Below, piece by piece: positions 22,646 to 35,532 of a stretch of DNA of 64,000 nucleotides. The stretch is taken from NCBI RefSeq assembly GCF_033807715.1, contig NC_084596.1:32186879-32250878 (forward strand), in the 5' to 3' direction. Position 1 is the first letter of the stretch, and every line of letters begins with the position of its first letter. This DNA is from Cololabis saira. Lineage: Eukaryota > Chordata > Actinopteri > Beloniformes > Belonidae. The notes beneath the pieces are model-generated. The model made no database searches. It was given only the letters and a program-made list of their open reading frames with translations, and was not told where the DNA came from. The translations under genes and the position numbers were made by a program.

Positions 22646-24311
22646 GTGAGTATACCTTAGAATACTACAAGTTGTGTATTATCATTGTTAATGAGTCATC
22701 TCTTAAAAGGTTTATCAGCTGTTTAGACCTTCATAAAAAATTATTCTCTTATGAATCCACTTAATCCGCCTCTGTTCAGACGAATCAGCGTCAGCATTGG
22801 CTGACTTTCAATTCGTCTTCACAGGTCACTTTTAAAATGAACTTAATACAGTATTAATCATTTCTTGTCGCAGTAATACAAGTATTGAAGCAATTCTAAC
22901 TCTAACTTTTAAATAATTATAATAAAAAAATACTAGTTAGGTTTACTAACTACAAAGTGTTTATATTAGGAAAACATTCAATTTAATTATATTTTTTTAA
23001 ACACTTAAAAGTTCTGAAGTCCCTAATCAAAACCAGTCAACCAAATTAATGCAAGTATATTAATATACAACAATTTTATGGTTTTGGTCTACATCGCTAG
23101 ATTTCTCATGCATAACTGCAGGCGATGGGGTGACACATTTTTGCTCCACATCAGGTAAAATGATATAAAGCAACTAATGTCTGCATAGTTAGGGCCGTGG
23201 ACTTTTGATTGGTGGATGGTGCAGCCAATGGCTAGTGGTCATCACTTTAGCTCATTAGTGCTTAGCATTGTAGTGACTTCTGAGCGTAGTTTCTGTGCTG
23301 TGAATAAATACCTAACAGAACATAGTCATTCATATTTTAAAGAGAAATAAATATAGAGGCTGTGAATATGTTTGCTGGTTTAGTTGTTTTTTTGCCAAAA
23401 AGTTAGACATTTTAGAACGGCGGTCTGTGCAGTTTGACTTGATTGTGGAGGTCAGTCGAGGATATGACATTTTACTTATGTGGACAGTTGACTGGGTCAG
23501 AAACTTCTCTCCCTAAACTCTAAAAGACTGTGAACATATGTCATGCAAGATAAATGAAGTGCAGCTTCATGACTTCTGACTGGTATTGGATCCGTACATA
23601 GTATCAGATAATAACCTAAAGGCCAAAGATCAGAACTAATATCAGAAAGGAATTAATGGTATTGGAACATAATTACTTCCAATATGTTGAACTCTTATTG
23701 GCTGGTTTAGATTCACTTTGTCTGCCAGCCGATCCTTCCTGAACCATGTCATTTGTTTGATGCTCCCTCTAACCTTCAACTACTGTAGATGGGACGCTTT
23801 ATTGTGGTAGGATGTATTTGTTGTCATGCTTGGTTTTTTTTTCTTTTGTTCTGAACACATCACCACCATTGCTGCATCATCACTGCCCCTCCTCTATGCC
23901 GTTCACTCTGTCTGCAGCTTATTAAATTATATTGGATTCATCAACCCAGATTTTTGTTGATTGTTTGTTTGTGTTTCTTATTGCCTCGGGAATTCTCAAC
24001 ATCTTCTTCCCCTTTGCCGATAGTGGTTTCTTTGAAGGCTCACTTTAAAAAATGGGTTCAGGGAAACAACCAGGGGTACCGTTGAGGTAAACTAGTCCAG
24101 GTGAAAGGGAAATTAGGCGAGCACAACAGACGGACTGACAACGGAAGGAGGAGGCATGGGGATATATAAATAGACAAAAACAGGAGCAGATGATACATTT
24201 GTGGCACGATCAAGGTAGACATAATACAAAGCTGGAACCTTTATGAAGAAAGGGATTTAAAAAAAGAAAGCTAAGAAAACAAGAAGATTGACAAGACCAA
24301 AATCCACATAC

Positions 24312-24422
24312 CTATGCAGACCACAGAGGTCTGATTCACATTGCCTCTTCCAGACACCTGACGTTGAGCTGCCTCTGCTGCTTTGTCTTTGCAGAGCGTT
24401 GTCGTGTTCCACAGTCTGGGGT
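24312..24422 (-). other. Orphan exon-like segment, 111 bases, unidentified
   Basis: It is bounded by acceptor CCGTTCTAG and donor GTATGTGG on the minus strand. Two frames are open; the one ending in phase 1 reads RLWNTTTLCKDKAAEAAQ and continues to TSVVCI. It could be a coding exon of an unrecognised gene or a 5' UTR exon of myrip. Exit phase matches the entry phase of the segment at 14,714. I do not recognise the product. Confidence 0.35.
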
Positions 24423-25344
24423 CTAGAACGGATCACAGCTCAAGTAAAGTGAAAACAGCTTGAACAACCGAGGCGGTGGTTCCCCACAGCCTCAGTTTCA
24501 GGAGGCTGTAAAGATGTAGTGCACATCATTTCACTACAAACATATATAATCAGAATGATTTCTAAAATGACTCAAACCAACTACAAAAAGGCTGGAAATA
24601 GTGTGAAACCATGTAAAACCCAACCTGCCTCCTGTAACCCAAGAACATTTAAAGGCTCAAAATAATGACACAAATACATGTAGGGAGAATAAAAGTGTTA
24701 GATGCTTGGCCCCATGAGTCATATTTACAGTGTGTGCTAAGAAGCATGCGACATGTGATTTCTCAAGCTTCAATGTTGTTTCCTTTGCAGCCGAAAGACC
24801 TCCTGGTCTTCTTTTTCTTCGTTTCCCCAGATAGTCCTTTCCCAAAAACACAATCAAGAAAAAATAATCCAGTTGAGGTAATTTTGAACTAAATGTCGTT
24901 TGAACGAGAAGTACAAATAATAAATACAATATTTCCAAGTTAAATGTAGTGGAGTAGAAATGTAATATTAAGTATGGAAGAAAACAGAGATCTCCAGGAA
25001 AATCTGATATACAATAAAAAATAAAATTAAAGATAGAAATAAAAAGACACAGCAAATAAAAACAAACATATGCTAATTTATGTTAAAGGCTTTAAATGTC
25101 AACAGTACCAGTGTCTCCAGAGCTCAGACTGATGGAGGGAGGAAATAAGATATTCTGTGCAGATTCTCAGTGCCGTTAACGTGTTTTTTATATTATAGCC
25201 TATTCATCTTTGTAATGATTCTCTGCCTTATAGTGAGAACATTAAATCCAGACATTAGTTATATCGTTTTGTTTTTTTTTGCTTGGGTAGAGTCATGGTA
25301 CTAACTGTGATTTATTTTTGTCAATATCTTGCTCGTGATTCATG

Positions 25345-25596
25345 TTAAAGCAGCACAATGTAACTTTCAGCTTTTGTTGAGTTTGGCGGATCCTTTGGAC
25401 AAAAGCGGTAGTGCTTTACCAGTAGTGTGGCAGGGTTCCTACCATCCACCTCCAAGTTACATAGTGCCAGTGAAGGTGATACAGACCCCTCAGACCATGA
25501 CAGAGGTGTCATTAAACCTGTTGGAAGTTGATGTTCCATCACAATGACTCTGGAAATATTATATTAAGGTGGAAAAGTTACATAGTGCTGCTTTAA
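25345..25596 (+). mobile_element. TTAA-flanked MITE, copy 2
   Basis: Second copy, inverted relative to 12588-12839, with the same 252-base length and TTAAAGCAGCAC ends. Near full-length alignment with only scattered differences. Confidence 0.75.
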
Positions 25597-26819
25597 GGTA
25601 TTCCTGCTGCCAATACATTATCAGTAACGTGTTGATGTGTTAGGCTAGCAAAATACTTAAAGAGAAAATGAAAATAAACTGTCTTCTCCTCTCTTTTTTT
25701 CCTTTGTTGACTTTGACTTTTGACTATTTTCATGACTATTTACAAAGGGCAACTGATACATATATTCATTTTAAGTGCCAAAATTCTTTAAACTCGTAAA
25801 CTAAACGTGTGTGGGGGACCTTAACTGATGCAGTAAAGTAGCTTTCATTAATCAACATAATGGGTTTATGACTATATGTGTGCAAAAAAGAAACTAATAC
25901 TTTAATCATTTTAGTCGTAATTTCTTTGGAGAAGAAAATGGTACCTGTTCCTTAAATATACAGTAATGGAATTAAAAACACGTTATTTTAATCTAAACAA
26001 TTTTTCGCAAAATATTACACATGTAACATTTCGCTGACAAATGCGTGCACCGTCATGTTAACATGTTGAATGATTAAATGTAAGTAATTTTCTTCTGACA
26101 CAGTGGGATAATGTGCCCATGTGTCTCCATGTTTGACCTACTGCCGTGTTCATACCGTACCTGATGATGTATAACACCAGATGATGCAAGTCTACAGGGG
26201 CTGGAGACCATGTAGAATGACTTAAGGAGAGAAATGTTTCGATGTGGATGCCGTCGACATGTTTCACTGGGGTGCCAAGGCTCTCCCATAGTAGCATTGT
26301 GAAAAAATGTTGGAGACTTTTGAAATGACTTTGGTTCTGCTTGTTAGCTACTATCAAGCCACGTCTAAAAGAGTCACGGTCCACAACTTAGTGCCAAGCT
26401 TTTTTCCCCCTTCAGTTTTAAAGAAAAATCCACAGCTAACCCAACGTGCCATGGATGGAAGAGGGATCAATCAATCAATCAATCCTGGATGCATGGTACA
26501 CAGTGTTACCACATGATGTTTTTAATGAGGTGGCCACACAGACGCCAGGGCAACAGGACAACAGCTCTATCATGGTGCGCACGTGGCTTCCCTTCTTTAC
26601 CTTTAGGTCTAGGCTAAAATTATTTGGTTAGCATAGGAAGGACTTATCGCCTTGGTACTATTGTACATCACCTTACCCAAGCAGTATAAGCTAAACATTG
26701 CATGCCAGCTGAAGCCTTTATTTGGCTCAATACTGAAAGGTTATTGAGTAATTGTTATTATTTAAAGTCTCGAAATAAGCAATTCTAACTGTTCTCCCTA
26801 CCAGGGTTATCGGATCAGC

Positions 26820-27938
26820 ATGAATGCCTCAGAGGAAGATGACTACTCCTACTTCTACCATGAGAACATCAGCTTCAACTACAGTGATGATGACTATCCC
26901 ACCTTGTGTGAAAAGAGCAATGTCCGTTCTTTCGCGGCCCTCTTCCTCCCCATTGTGTACAGCCTGAGTCTGGTCGCAGGACTGGCAGGGAATGGTCTGG
27001 TCGTGGCCATCTACACCTACCACAAGCGCCTGAAGACTGCCACGGATGTTTTCCTGAATCACCTAGCCGTGGCCGACCTGCTGCTTCTCTTCACACTGCC
27101 TTTCTGGGCTGCGGACGCCGCAAAGGGTTGGGACCTGGGGGACGTCGTCTGTAAGATTGTGTCGGCCTGCTACACGGTGAACTTTAACTGCTGCATGTTG
27201 CTGCTAGCCTGTATTAGCCTGGATCGGTACTTAGTGGTAGCTATACTGCAGGGCAAAGACCAAAGAAGGTGGCTGCAGAGGATGTTCAACAGGAAACAGT
27301 GCTGGAAGGTGAGCCTCGCTGTTTGGGCAACAGCTTTCCTTCTTGGCTTTCCTGATTTGATCTTCTCACAAGTGACTTACGCCTCAAATAGGAATGTCTG
27401 TCACGCCATCTATCCTCAGGCCATGGGACAAGGTGGGAAAGCTGTGCTGGAGATAACTGAGGTCTTGTTGGGATTCCTGCTTCCTCTCCTGGTCATGGTG
27501 AGCTGCTACTGGATTGTGGGCCGAGCACTAAAGGACCTCCCTGTTGAGAGCAGAGGCAAGAGGTGGCAAGCCCTGCGGGTTCTTCTAGTGGTAGTGGCGG
27601 TGTTTGTCGTCACTCAGCTGCCCTATAACGTGCTGAAGGCATACCGGGCGATGGATTCAGTGCACATTTTAGTGACCCACTGTGAGACTAGTAAAGGGCT
27701 GGATCAGGCAGCTCAGGTGACTGAAAGCCTGGCCCTTACTCACTGCTGCCTCAACCCGATCCTCTACGCTTTCATGGGGACTTCTTTCAGGAGGCACGTG
27801 ATAAAACTGGCCAAGAAAGTCGGGCAAAAGAGAAGGAAGCAGAGGGGGAGAAGAGAAAGTCCTGCAGAGCTAGAAGGGATTGAGATATCATTCAACTCTC
27901 ATAATGCCTCCAGAGAGACAAGTACATTCTCCATCTGA
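26820..27938 (+). CDS. ackr4: Atypical chemokine receptor 4-like (CCRL1/ACKR4), 372 aa, intact
   Basis: This is a seven-transmembrane receptor at the plasma membrane. Mammalian ACKR4 scavenges CCL19, CCL21 and CCL25 without G-protein signalling. Visible marks: an acidic, tyrosine-rich N-terminus with N-glycosylation motifs at N2, N16 and N20; the extracellular cysteine set C30/C288 and C111/C194; GNGLVV in TM1; [15 protein letters not shown] in TM2; DRY at 135-137 followed by LVVAI rather than the signalling motif [11 protein letters not shown] in TM6; NPILY at 312-316. The C-tail ends in TSTFSI, as remembered for mammalian ACKR4. The coding region is one exon; an acceptor (CCCTACCAG) lies 15 bases before the ATG, so a non-coding 5' exon is expected. 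Length matches the family (about 350 aa). A CCR-type receptor is the alternative, but TM6-TM7 ([14 protein letters not shown]) and the C-terminus favour ACKR4. Which fish paralogue (a or b) cannot be told. Confidence 0.88.
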   Translation: MNASEEDDYSYFYHENISFNYSDDDYPTLCEKSNVRSFAALFLPIVYSLSLVAGLAGNGLVVAIYTYHKRLKTATDVFLNHLAVADLLLLFTLPFWAADAAKGWDLGDVVCKIVSACYTVNFNCCMLLLACISLDRYLVVAILQGKDQRRWLQRMFNRKQCWKVSLAVWATAFLLGFPDLIFSQVTYASNRNVCHAIYPQAMGQGGKAVLEITEVLLGFLLPLLVMVSCYWIVGRALKDLPVESRGKRWQALRVLLVVVAVFVVTQLPYNVLKAYRAMDSVHILVTHCETSKGLDQAAQVTESLALTHCCLNPILYAFMGTSFRRHVIKLAKKVGQKRRKQRGRRESPAELEGIEISFNSHNASRETSTFSI

Positions 27939-28064
27939 GTTGATCTGTATTAATCAGTTAACCAGTAGAGCGCAAGAGCAGGTAGACAGCAATTTAGAGT
28001 GTTGATGATGAAAGATCTGCTGCAGCTTTGTGTTTAGAAATATTTGAGTTACAGTTTTAGGCAC

Positions 28065-28070
28065 ATTAAA
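28065..28070 (+). terminator. Candidate ackr4 polyadenylation signal ATTAAA
   Basis: This is the commonest AATAAA variant, 127 bases after the ackr4 stop. It precedes a T-rich stretch. A further AATTAAAA lies near 28,253, so the 3' end is not fixed by sequence alone. Confidence 0.35.
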
Positions 28071-28294
28071 AACTTTAAGTGTCACTTTTTCTATTGACTT
28101 GATGCAATGTATTGTTGACTGCTTTAAATCAGTAGAAATGTCGATATTGATGAATGTGTGATTGTTTTTTTTTTCATTTGTATTCTTTTTCCGTTGTATT
28201 TTTTTATTTTGCTCTGAAAAATGTTTTCAAGAGTTTTATTTAAAATGCTCATTAATTAAAAAGCCAGTAAGGTCGAGATTCTTCCTCCTTTACC

Positions 28295-28400
28295 TTAAAG
28301 GTTCAAGGTTCACTTTATTGTCAGATCAAAAGACCAAGTACAATTGGAACGAAATTTCGTTGCCGCTGGTTCAAAGCAAGCAATAAAAACAAAACAATAA
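28295..28400 (-). repeat. Retroelement 3'-end fragment (reverse orientation)
   Basis: GGTTCAAGGTTCACTTTATT, then TTGGAACGAAATTTCGTTGC, is the reverse of the common fish LINE tail that ends in an AATAAA-like signal. It is short and truncated. Confidence 0.45.
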
Positions 28401-29285
28401 AAACTCTAAAAACTCAAAGATAAGGACACTAGTCTAAAAACTAAAACGCTGCTTGCAGTACTGTAGACAGTCGTCGAGGGTAGACAGGAAACGGGTACTG
28501 TTTATTTAAACATGAGGTGGTTTCCTAATTAACGGTGATTTTGATCTATTTATTCATTTTATTTTTTAATTCAGAGCATAGGCTTAGGCATATGAAGTGA
28601 TCTCAAAAACGGTGACACTGCAAAATTCATGTTGTTTGGGGGTGTCTAAATCTAAAAGTATGTCAGTGAGTTGCTCACTTTTTTCAGGGTACTGTGACAT
28701 CACACACCCAAATCGGAGTGGAATTATCCATCAACCCCATCTTGATAACTACCTATTTCGCACCATTTGCTACACCTTGAAGGGGATAGCACTTAGTTTT
28801 AACACTAATTTCAAGGAAGACCCAGAGGAGGAGGGGTTTGGTGTAGAGTTGAGTGGTTGAATCCATGCCCTAAAACTGACTGCTATGGTACGGTTTAATG
28901 AAAAATAAAAAGGTCGTTTTGAACCATTTCTTTCTGGTACTTTGGACAAAGCATGTGAAAAATACTTAAGATCTCAGAAAATAGTTTCCACTGCAAAAAC
29001 AAAGGCCATAACGTGTATCCTTTAAGAATGAAACTTACCATTTTGAAAAAGCTTATTAACTCAGTGATGTGTTGAAGGTGGTACGTCATTGGAAAGTAGG
29101 AGGAATTCTATCAGGACTGATACTAAATGGTCAGAGGACCCAAATGTACTCCTCACATGTTCAAAAAATAAAGCTTCAAGGTGCTGCTAGGCCAGGCTAC
29201 AACTAAGTACTAAGTACTGTAGTAAAACAGAGGGCTATAGGACCTGGCACTGGACAAAGGAAACCCGAGAGTATAATAGCATAGA

Positions 29286-30224
29286 TAGTCCATGGGCCAG
29301 ACCAGATATCAGTACCACTCAGGGTGACAAAACTAACTTAAGATTTATGAAAATATCTATGTCTGTAGATGATAATTTGGTATGATAACCCTTGCTGAGT
29401 GGCAGCTGTATCATAGTTATCAGCTCATGAAGTTACCCACCTCCTTCAGAAAATTACATTTTAGATGCTGCTGCATATCTTGGTTTAGACTCATGTACAG
29501 GATATCTGTCAATGTTTCACAATATTGTCTTTGGTATCATTTTAAAGGGGACCTTTTAAGCATTCATTCAAGCTAAGATGTGAATCTTTCTGACCAACAT
29601 AGAGGTCACTGCAGCTCTTTAAACTATATGATATACTATGTTTTAGCCCTGTGTCATCTAGGAACAACAGAGACACAAAATACAAAAACTAGAATACTCA
29701 CAGGACCATAAGGATTCAGGAAATGTATAATATACCCCATACTATATCATTGTTACAGGTCATTGTGAGCCTTAAACTAGAAGAGCGTCATTAACTAGAC
29801 CAAGATCAGTATAACGTCACGAATGGTGATTTCTGTGAGCAGAAATTTGTAAAACGGGATTAGCCTCAGTTTAAGTTAGTTAACAAATCATATAAAACAC
29901 ATAAGGTCCATAATCACACAAACAGAGACAAAAAAGTTTCAGTTATGATGAATGTAGCTAAATCAAAGCTGCTAACATTAAGAGCTTTACTGATAAGTAG
30001 CATTAGCCAATGTAAGCAGTATGCTACGTAGCTGAAGGTATGAGTTTCTTAAAATTGCAGCGATCCATCTGTTTCTCTGATAAATATGATACAGCTGCCA
30101 CTCAGGAAGGGTTATCATACCAAAATATCATCTATAGACATGGATCTTTTCAAAAATCATAAGTACGTTTTGTCACCTTGAGTGGTACTGACGAGTGAAA
30201 TTTTGGACTCTGGCCCATGGACTA
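29286..30224. mobile_element. Foldback element, copy 1 (TAGTCCATGGGCCAGA ends)
   Basis: Begins TAGTCCATGGGCCAGA and ends with the complement, with inverted homology continuing inward (CAGTACCACTC / GAGTGGTACTG, GGTATGATAACCCTT / AAGGGTTATCATACC). Flanked by AGA on both sides, a likely 3-bp target duplication. No coding capacity. Confidence 0.7.
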
Positions 30225-33200
30225 AGAGTGTATAAAAAGAACTGGACAAACCCAACATGATGTCACCTATAAGCCTAACCCCAGTTAACTCAAAAACTGG
30301 AAAATGGACGTAACACTTTCCATTTGGAGCCAGCCTAATGGACCATCAAGAAACTGCAATTTTCATTTCTTCCAGATTGATTCAGACACGCAAATTAGAT
30401 GTGGCCCTTTCAGAAAATCGGATGGGTATAATGTAACATGTTAAACAGGTGAGGTAATCAGTATATAAAGCAGCCCAGGTGTGAACGACACAAAGCAAAG
30501 CTGAACAGAATGCATGTATGTTCACAAAAATAATAGTCAAGCTGGCTAAGGTTCAGAAGATCACCACTTTCAAAATAAAACATTTCTCAAGGAAATGAGA
30601 ATACTGAACACTGCGTTACAGCAAACACTTTATAAACACGGAACAGTTTACGAAGGTAATGAACATAGAAACAACAAGAATAAGCCAACAAAAACAAAAC
30701 AACATCCAAACCCATTTCACGTATTCGACTTACGAAGTCGGAACTATGACTGACATCAAACCTGAGTTGACAGCATTCCTGTGCTAAAGTTGGAATATGA
30801 ACCTTTCCCAATATCAGCCCTGCCGTTACCACTGCTAGCCACTGTTAGCAATGCTGATTCACAACATAGACTGTAGGCCCAAGTAAGGAACTCCTGCAAG
30901 TCCTGAAAGGCCCTCCCACTACAGTAAACACACAGGGTTGCCAGAAAGCTAATTGACAGTCATTTGAACGGTGACAACAGTAGTGTGGTTATGTATCATG
31001 AAAACAGAATGAATCAGCATGAATCAGTGCAGTTTCGATCGTTGCCGCAAAAGTCAAGATGCGTCAGTGCGACAGATCAGGAACGGGAGTGTGTGTATCA
31101 CTGGCTGGATTGAGGAGGAATAATATTACTCGCACTTAGACATAATGTCACATGTCAGTAACTCAGAGACTGACGGTGTTCAATGTTATGTTTTATTTAA
31201 AAATAAGGGTGCGTGGTGTTCAGGAAGTACAGTAAAGTGCCTCTACATAATGTCACTTCCACTCCTTAACTTTGATAAAATTTTGGAGGGCACGCCAGGT
31301 TGGTGCCACGCGTAGATCCTATGAGAGAGAACAGATATTTCCGAGCCCAAAACAAACCACAGCTTCGAAAAACAAGCCATAACCCTGCAACTTCCAATGT
31401 TGTAAAGTGACTTCACAGGGGAAAAAAGAAGAAAAAAAACACAAAGTTGCTTATAATAAGTAAAATTGGCAACCTTTCACACACTGCAACAGAAACATCA
31501 AAACAATAACAGCACGGTGACAGGCAGAGATGGATTAATGAAGTAGGAGGAGGAGAATAACATGTTTTAAGTGGAGGACAAAGAAGATTTGTTGTTACTA
31601 TTCACGATTACTGAGGAAATCGTAAAAAGAGTTGTGGCACAAGCTTTATCTGCACCAGACACCTCAGACACCACATGAGAGAAAGGTTCTGATGTGCTGA
31701 TAACAAGCTGATAGAACTCCCAAACCTGAGCTGCTAGGAAAGAATGATGAAGAATGATGTGGGTGGAAGATCAAATGTTTTTGTTCTTGTGGAGTACATA
31801 TCAGCCTTTACAGCGGTCGGGGGAACAGGCAGGAGGGGCGAAGGTTGCCTTCAGGAGGGATTGATGGTGGCTGGAAGTGGTGACACCAAGAAAGACAGAA
31901 TATCAACACAGTAGGAGAAGAAGACAAACAGCAAAGAACTAACTGGAAGAACGCTAATGCAAAATTGTGTGTGGCGCCACCTTAGCATCGCCGAGTCGAA
32001 CACACCTCACTCAATAATCAATTGTCTTCTCACGCATACTTGGATTTCATTGTTGCCAATAGCTTGATTTAGATGTGAATGTAACCGCACTGAATGACTA
32101 AGAGCAATTTTTAAATGATAAATTGCAATGTCACTATCCTTAAAAAAAGAAAAAGTGCCATGGATGTGGATTGCTTTTTTGCGGCAGCAACTAGTGGTCA
32201 TTTGATGAAATGCAACTTTTTCCTACTTCCACAATGGCTTCAGATTTGAAAAACGGATGTTGCCCCTTGATTCACACGCTGTACGAGGCGTTTAGGACAA
32301 CGCAAACAGCGTAGTGACACGTCCAATAATGAACAGCTAGTAGGACCAGGTGTATTCCAGTTAAATCTACAAATTTTAAATCCAAAGTACTGGTTTTGAG
32401 GGTGGCGGTAATGTTAAAAATAAATACATTTAATGCAAAACTTTGTGAATTATTTTGAGCTGAATTGATTGGATCAACCATTCAAAAAAAGAAGCTTTGT
32501 TTGAGAAACTCTTCTGGAAAGTACAGCTGCTATGACTTACTGTAACTAATTAAATGCTTTATTTTATTATAAACACCATAAGGAAATACACTTAATCTTC
32601 CTCATGTGTCACATCACATACAGGCACACATAACTTCCCCAACGGATCAGTGTGTAAAAACACGTCTTTCATGTTTCCCTTCTCTAATTGTGTGCTTAAA
32701 TTTTCAGCTCTGCCTGAGTTTGACTTCCAGAAACTTAAAAGATAACAGCAATCAAACTGTTCCTCAGAAAGCTTTGAGATCCGCAGGGATTACATTTGGC
32801 TTGAAGTGGAGCACACATTTGTCATTTCCTGAATTCCAACGAACATCTGAAATCCACATTTTGCTCTTCAGACTTTTCCGCTGTGCTGACAGCAATGAAC
32901 GCACAACAAAGAGAGAAAAACTTCAGGGGTTGTTTTATTCAAAGACGATGAAATATTGAAATCTTACTACAGATTTGAGATTTGAGATAGTTGAGGTCTG
33001 GGATTCTTCTAGGTCTGTGCAACATCCTAATTCATGTCTTTTTCAGCCATTCTGTTGTATTGGATCAGATTAGATCTGTTGGTGTTCTTGCGCTGACTGT
33101 CCTGTTTCATGAAACGGTCAAACTTCAGCTGTCCGACAAAAGGCTGCACAGATATTTAGAGGTTAACTCAGTTAACATCGTTAACTCAGGTCATCTAACT

Positions 33201-35532
33201 GCAAAACAAGTTAAAACCCACCACATGCTTCGACTGAGTGACGCATTTGTTCCAGCACTGTTTGGTTTTTCCCAGATGTAGCAGTGCAGCCAAATATCTT
33301 CACCTTGCTCTCATCCGTCCAAACAACATAATTCTACAAGCCTTGTGGTTTATTCAAATGTAATTTTGCAAATGTATTCCTTGCTGCCACGCAACAGGAA
33401 ACAGGAGCAGAGAGAAGTGGAGGAGATGCGGCGAAGGGTTGAGTCAAACCTTGGCTGGCTGCACGAGGACTGCAGCCTTCAGATGGTCTGTCTCCTCTAG
33501 CAAGTAAAACACTGAAAATAAATAGATTTCTACTCACTACTGTTTAACATGCTGTGGCTTGTCTGAGATTTCACTCTGAGTATTACATGGGGAGGAACAG
33601 GAGGAACTTCATGTGATTTCAGCTATGCAGATGTTGACAAGAGTCTTGACTGCTTTTGGCTTGTGAATGATCTTTCTCACTTTAGACTGATGGACTCCAA
33701 ATGAACAGGAAATGACCTCATAACCATCCCCAGGTTAATTCACAGTAACAATTTCTTCATTACAACAGTGCTGATGGCTTTAGCTTAGCATACACTTGAA
33801 TACTTCATTTTGGAAACTGCAAAAAAGAAAAAACCCACAAAGAAACCAACCTCTACTTTCATAGAGGTGCTTTGACTTGCTGATGGATCTGATTAAAGGC
33901 ACCTGGCTGCTACCTATCTTTAATTGTTGTGGACACTGACAGGGTTAAATTAATTTTTCTAACACTTCTCTACTTAGCTTTTGTAAAAAAAATAAATAAA
34001 AATCCTAAATAAATTCCTAAATTGCATCTATCAAGACGTGATAAAGGGCAGATTATATTCTTAAATCATGTAACAGCTGAAACTCTTTCAGGCAACTGTG
34101 GGACTAATTTGTTACTTATCATTACTGTACTTCTCATATCCGTCGTTATCTAGGGATGATTGCTTTTACGTCAGCTAGGGTTTGTCTGATCACAAATCTT
34201 TTTAACGAGATGTTTACAAAATTATAATTCTCAACTGTGAAGATTCCTGGTTCACTTTTTTTTTTTAAATGACATTATACCAGCTGAAATTGTCCAGTTT
34301 AGAGTTTATACTGTTCTCTGGCTCGTCTGCCATGTGGAAACCATCAGACTAAGGTTTACCATCTGTTGAGATAAAAGAGCAAAACAATTCCCTCAGCCAG
34401 AAGGAAAGAAGACTGTTTCCATCCAGAGCTATGACTGCTGGATAACGTGTGATAAATTCTGTCATCTGTGTGGTTTGGCAACTCCCAAACAAACAAGTCC
34501 TTTTATTTTTGATGCATGAAACTTGGCTGTGCAACATTAGTATGAAAAGAAATAACATACATTTTCAAATGATTGAGAACAATGTGTTTATACTGTACAA
34601 CAAAAGATACTTCTTGTATTTAGGGACGAAGTAATTAAACATATAAAAATGAAGACAGGCCTGCAAAAATATGGCAAATTTAAATCACCAAACTGTCAAT
34701 GTAGCTTTACTGTCATCAAACTAAAACAGAACAAATGAAAGTTTTTAAATTAGGATAAAATAAAGAAAAAAAACTAGCTACTCAAAAACACAGTTGCAAT
34801 GATTAAAAGCATAAAGAAAAAGGCCTTAAATGGCAGTCGCAATAATTTAGAAAACAAAACATTCTGGCTTTTTCACAATAACGAGGTAACAAAACATAGT
34901 CAAAACATTTGCTCTTTAAATACTAAACTCTTGTGAAATTTAACTACGAAACCAGCAAATACGATTTTGAAGAATGAGAACATGCACCCTGAAAAAAACT
35001 TAGTAATGTAACTTAGTAATGTATTGGAAATAAATTAAAATAAAATAAGGCCAATACAGAAAGTTAGTCATCTAATACAGAATACTGTCACAATCCCAGA
35101 AGTATAAATAAAGTATCAGTCTTTTTTTTTTTTAAATGTCAGAATTTTACCTGGATATAAAAAACACAAAGAGACAAAAGTGTAGCACAGGAATGAGCCA
35201 TAAGTCTCCGCTTACTTCTACCTGGACATCCCCTTTGTCTGGAATCCTGTAGACATTTACCCAGGAAATGATTAAAACCGTGGCCCTGTTGGCCCATGGC
35301 CATGTGAAAGCTTTATGGGAAATGCATTCAGGTACTTGGTTCTTCTGGCAGGAGGCCAGAATAGGAAACTGAAGGGATAGGTGGTCTGGTACACAGCAGT
35401 TCGATCTGAAGTTATGGAATTGCTTAAGTCATGACAAGAAGGAAAAATATACGTAAAGGGTCTTTAAAGTGAAATACAAAAAAAAAGTACTTCTCAACTT
35501 TGTACAAGTACCCAGCAGATCACTGTGGGTCA
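30225..35532. other. Spacer between ackr4 and e2f5, including e2f5 3' UTR
   Basis: Contains the transposon remnant at 33.0-33.97 kb. The e2f5 3' UTR extends left from 35532 but its end is not clear. No other gene signal. Confidence 0.45.
33000..33965 (-). mobile_element. Degraded DDE transposon, probably Tc1/mariner-type
   Basis: Reads as a decayed antisense copy of a widespread vertebrate DNA transposon. Recognised blocks: TCATCCGTCCAAACAACATA, AAATGACCTCATAACCATCC, and ATAGAGGTGCTTTGACTTGC followed by GCACCTGGCTGCTACCTA. No intact frame remains. Superfamily assignment is from memory. Confidence 0.45.

Larger units (their letters stand above)
22652..26800. other. Putative first intron of ackr4
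   Basis: Holds the minus-strand orphan exon (24.3 kb), the TTAA MITE and a short AATC repeat (26466-26482). Otherwise nothing recognised. Confidence 0.4.

Noticed and set aside
24657..25055. 132-codon minus-strand hydrophobic ORF
   Set aside because: Phenylalanine/leucine-rich composition typical of A/T-rich DNA read in the T-rich sense; no splice signals or homology.
29382..29576. ORF sharing CISWFRLMYRISVNVSQYCL with 44840-45025
   Set aside because: Both are in copies of the foldback element; not a gene.
32991..33281. 96-codon plus-strand ORF
   Set aside because: Lies in a decayed DNA transposon read antisense; no intact domain.
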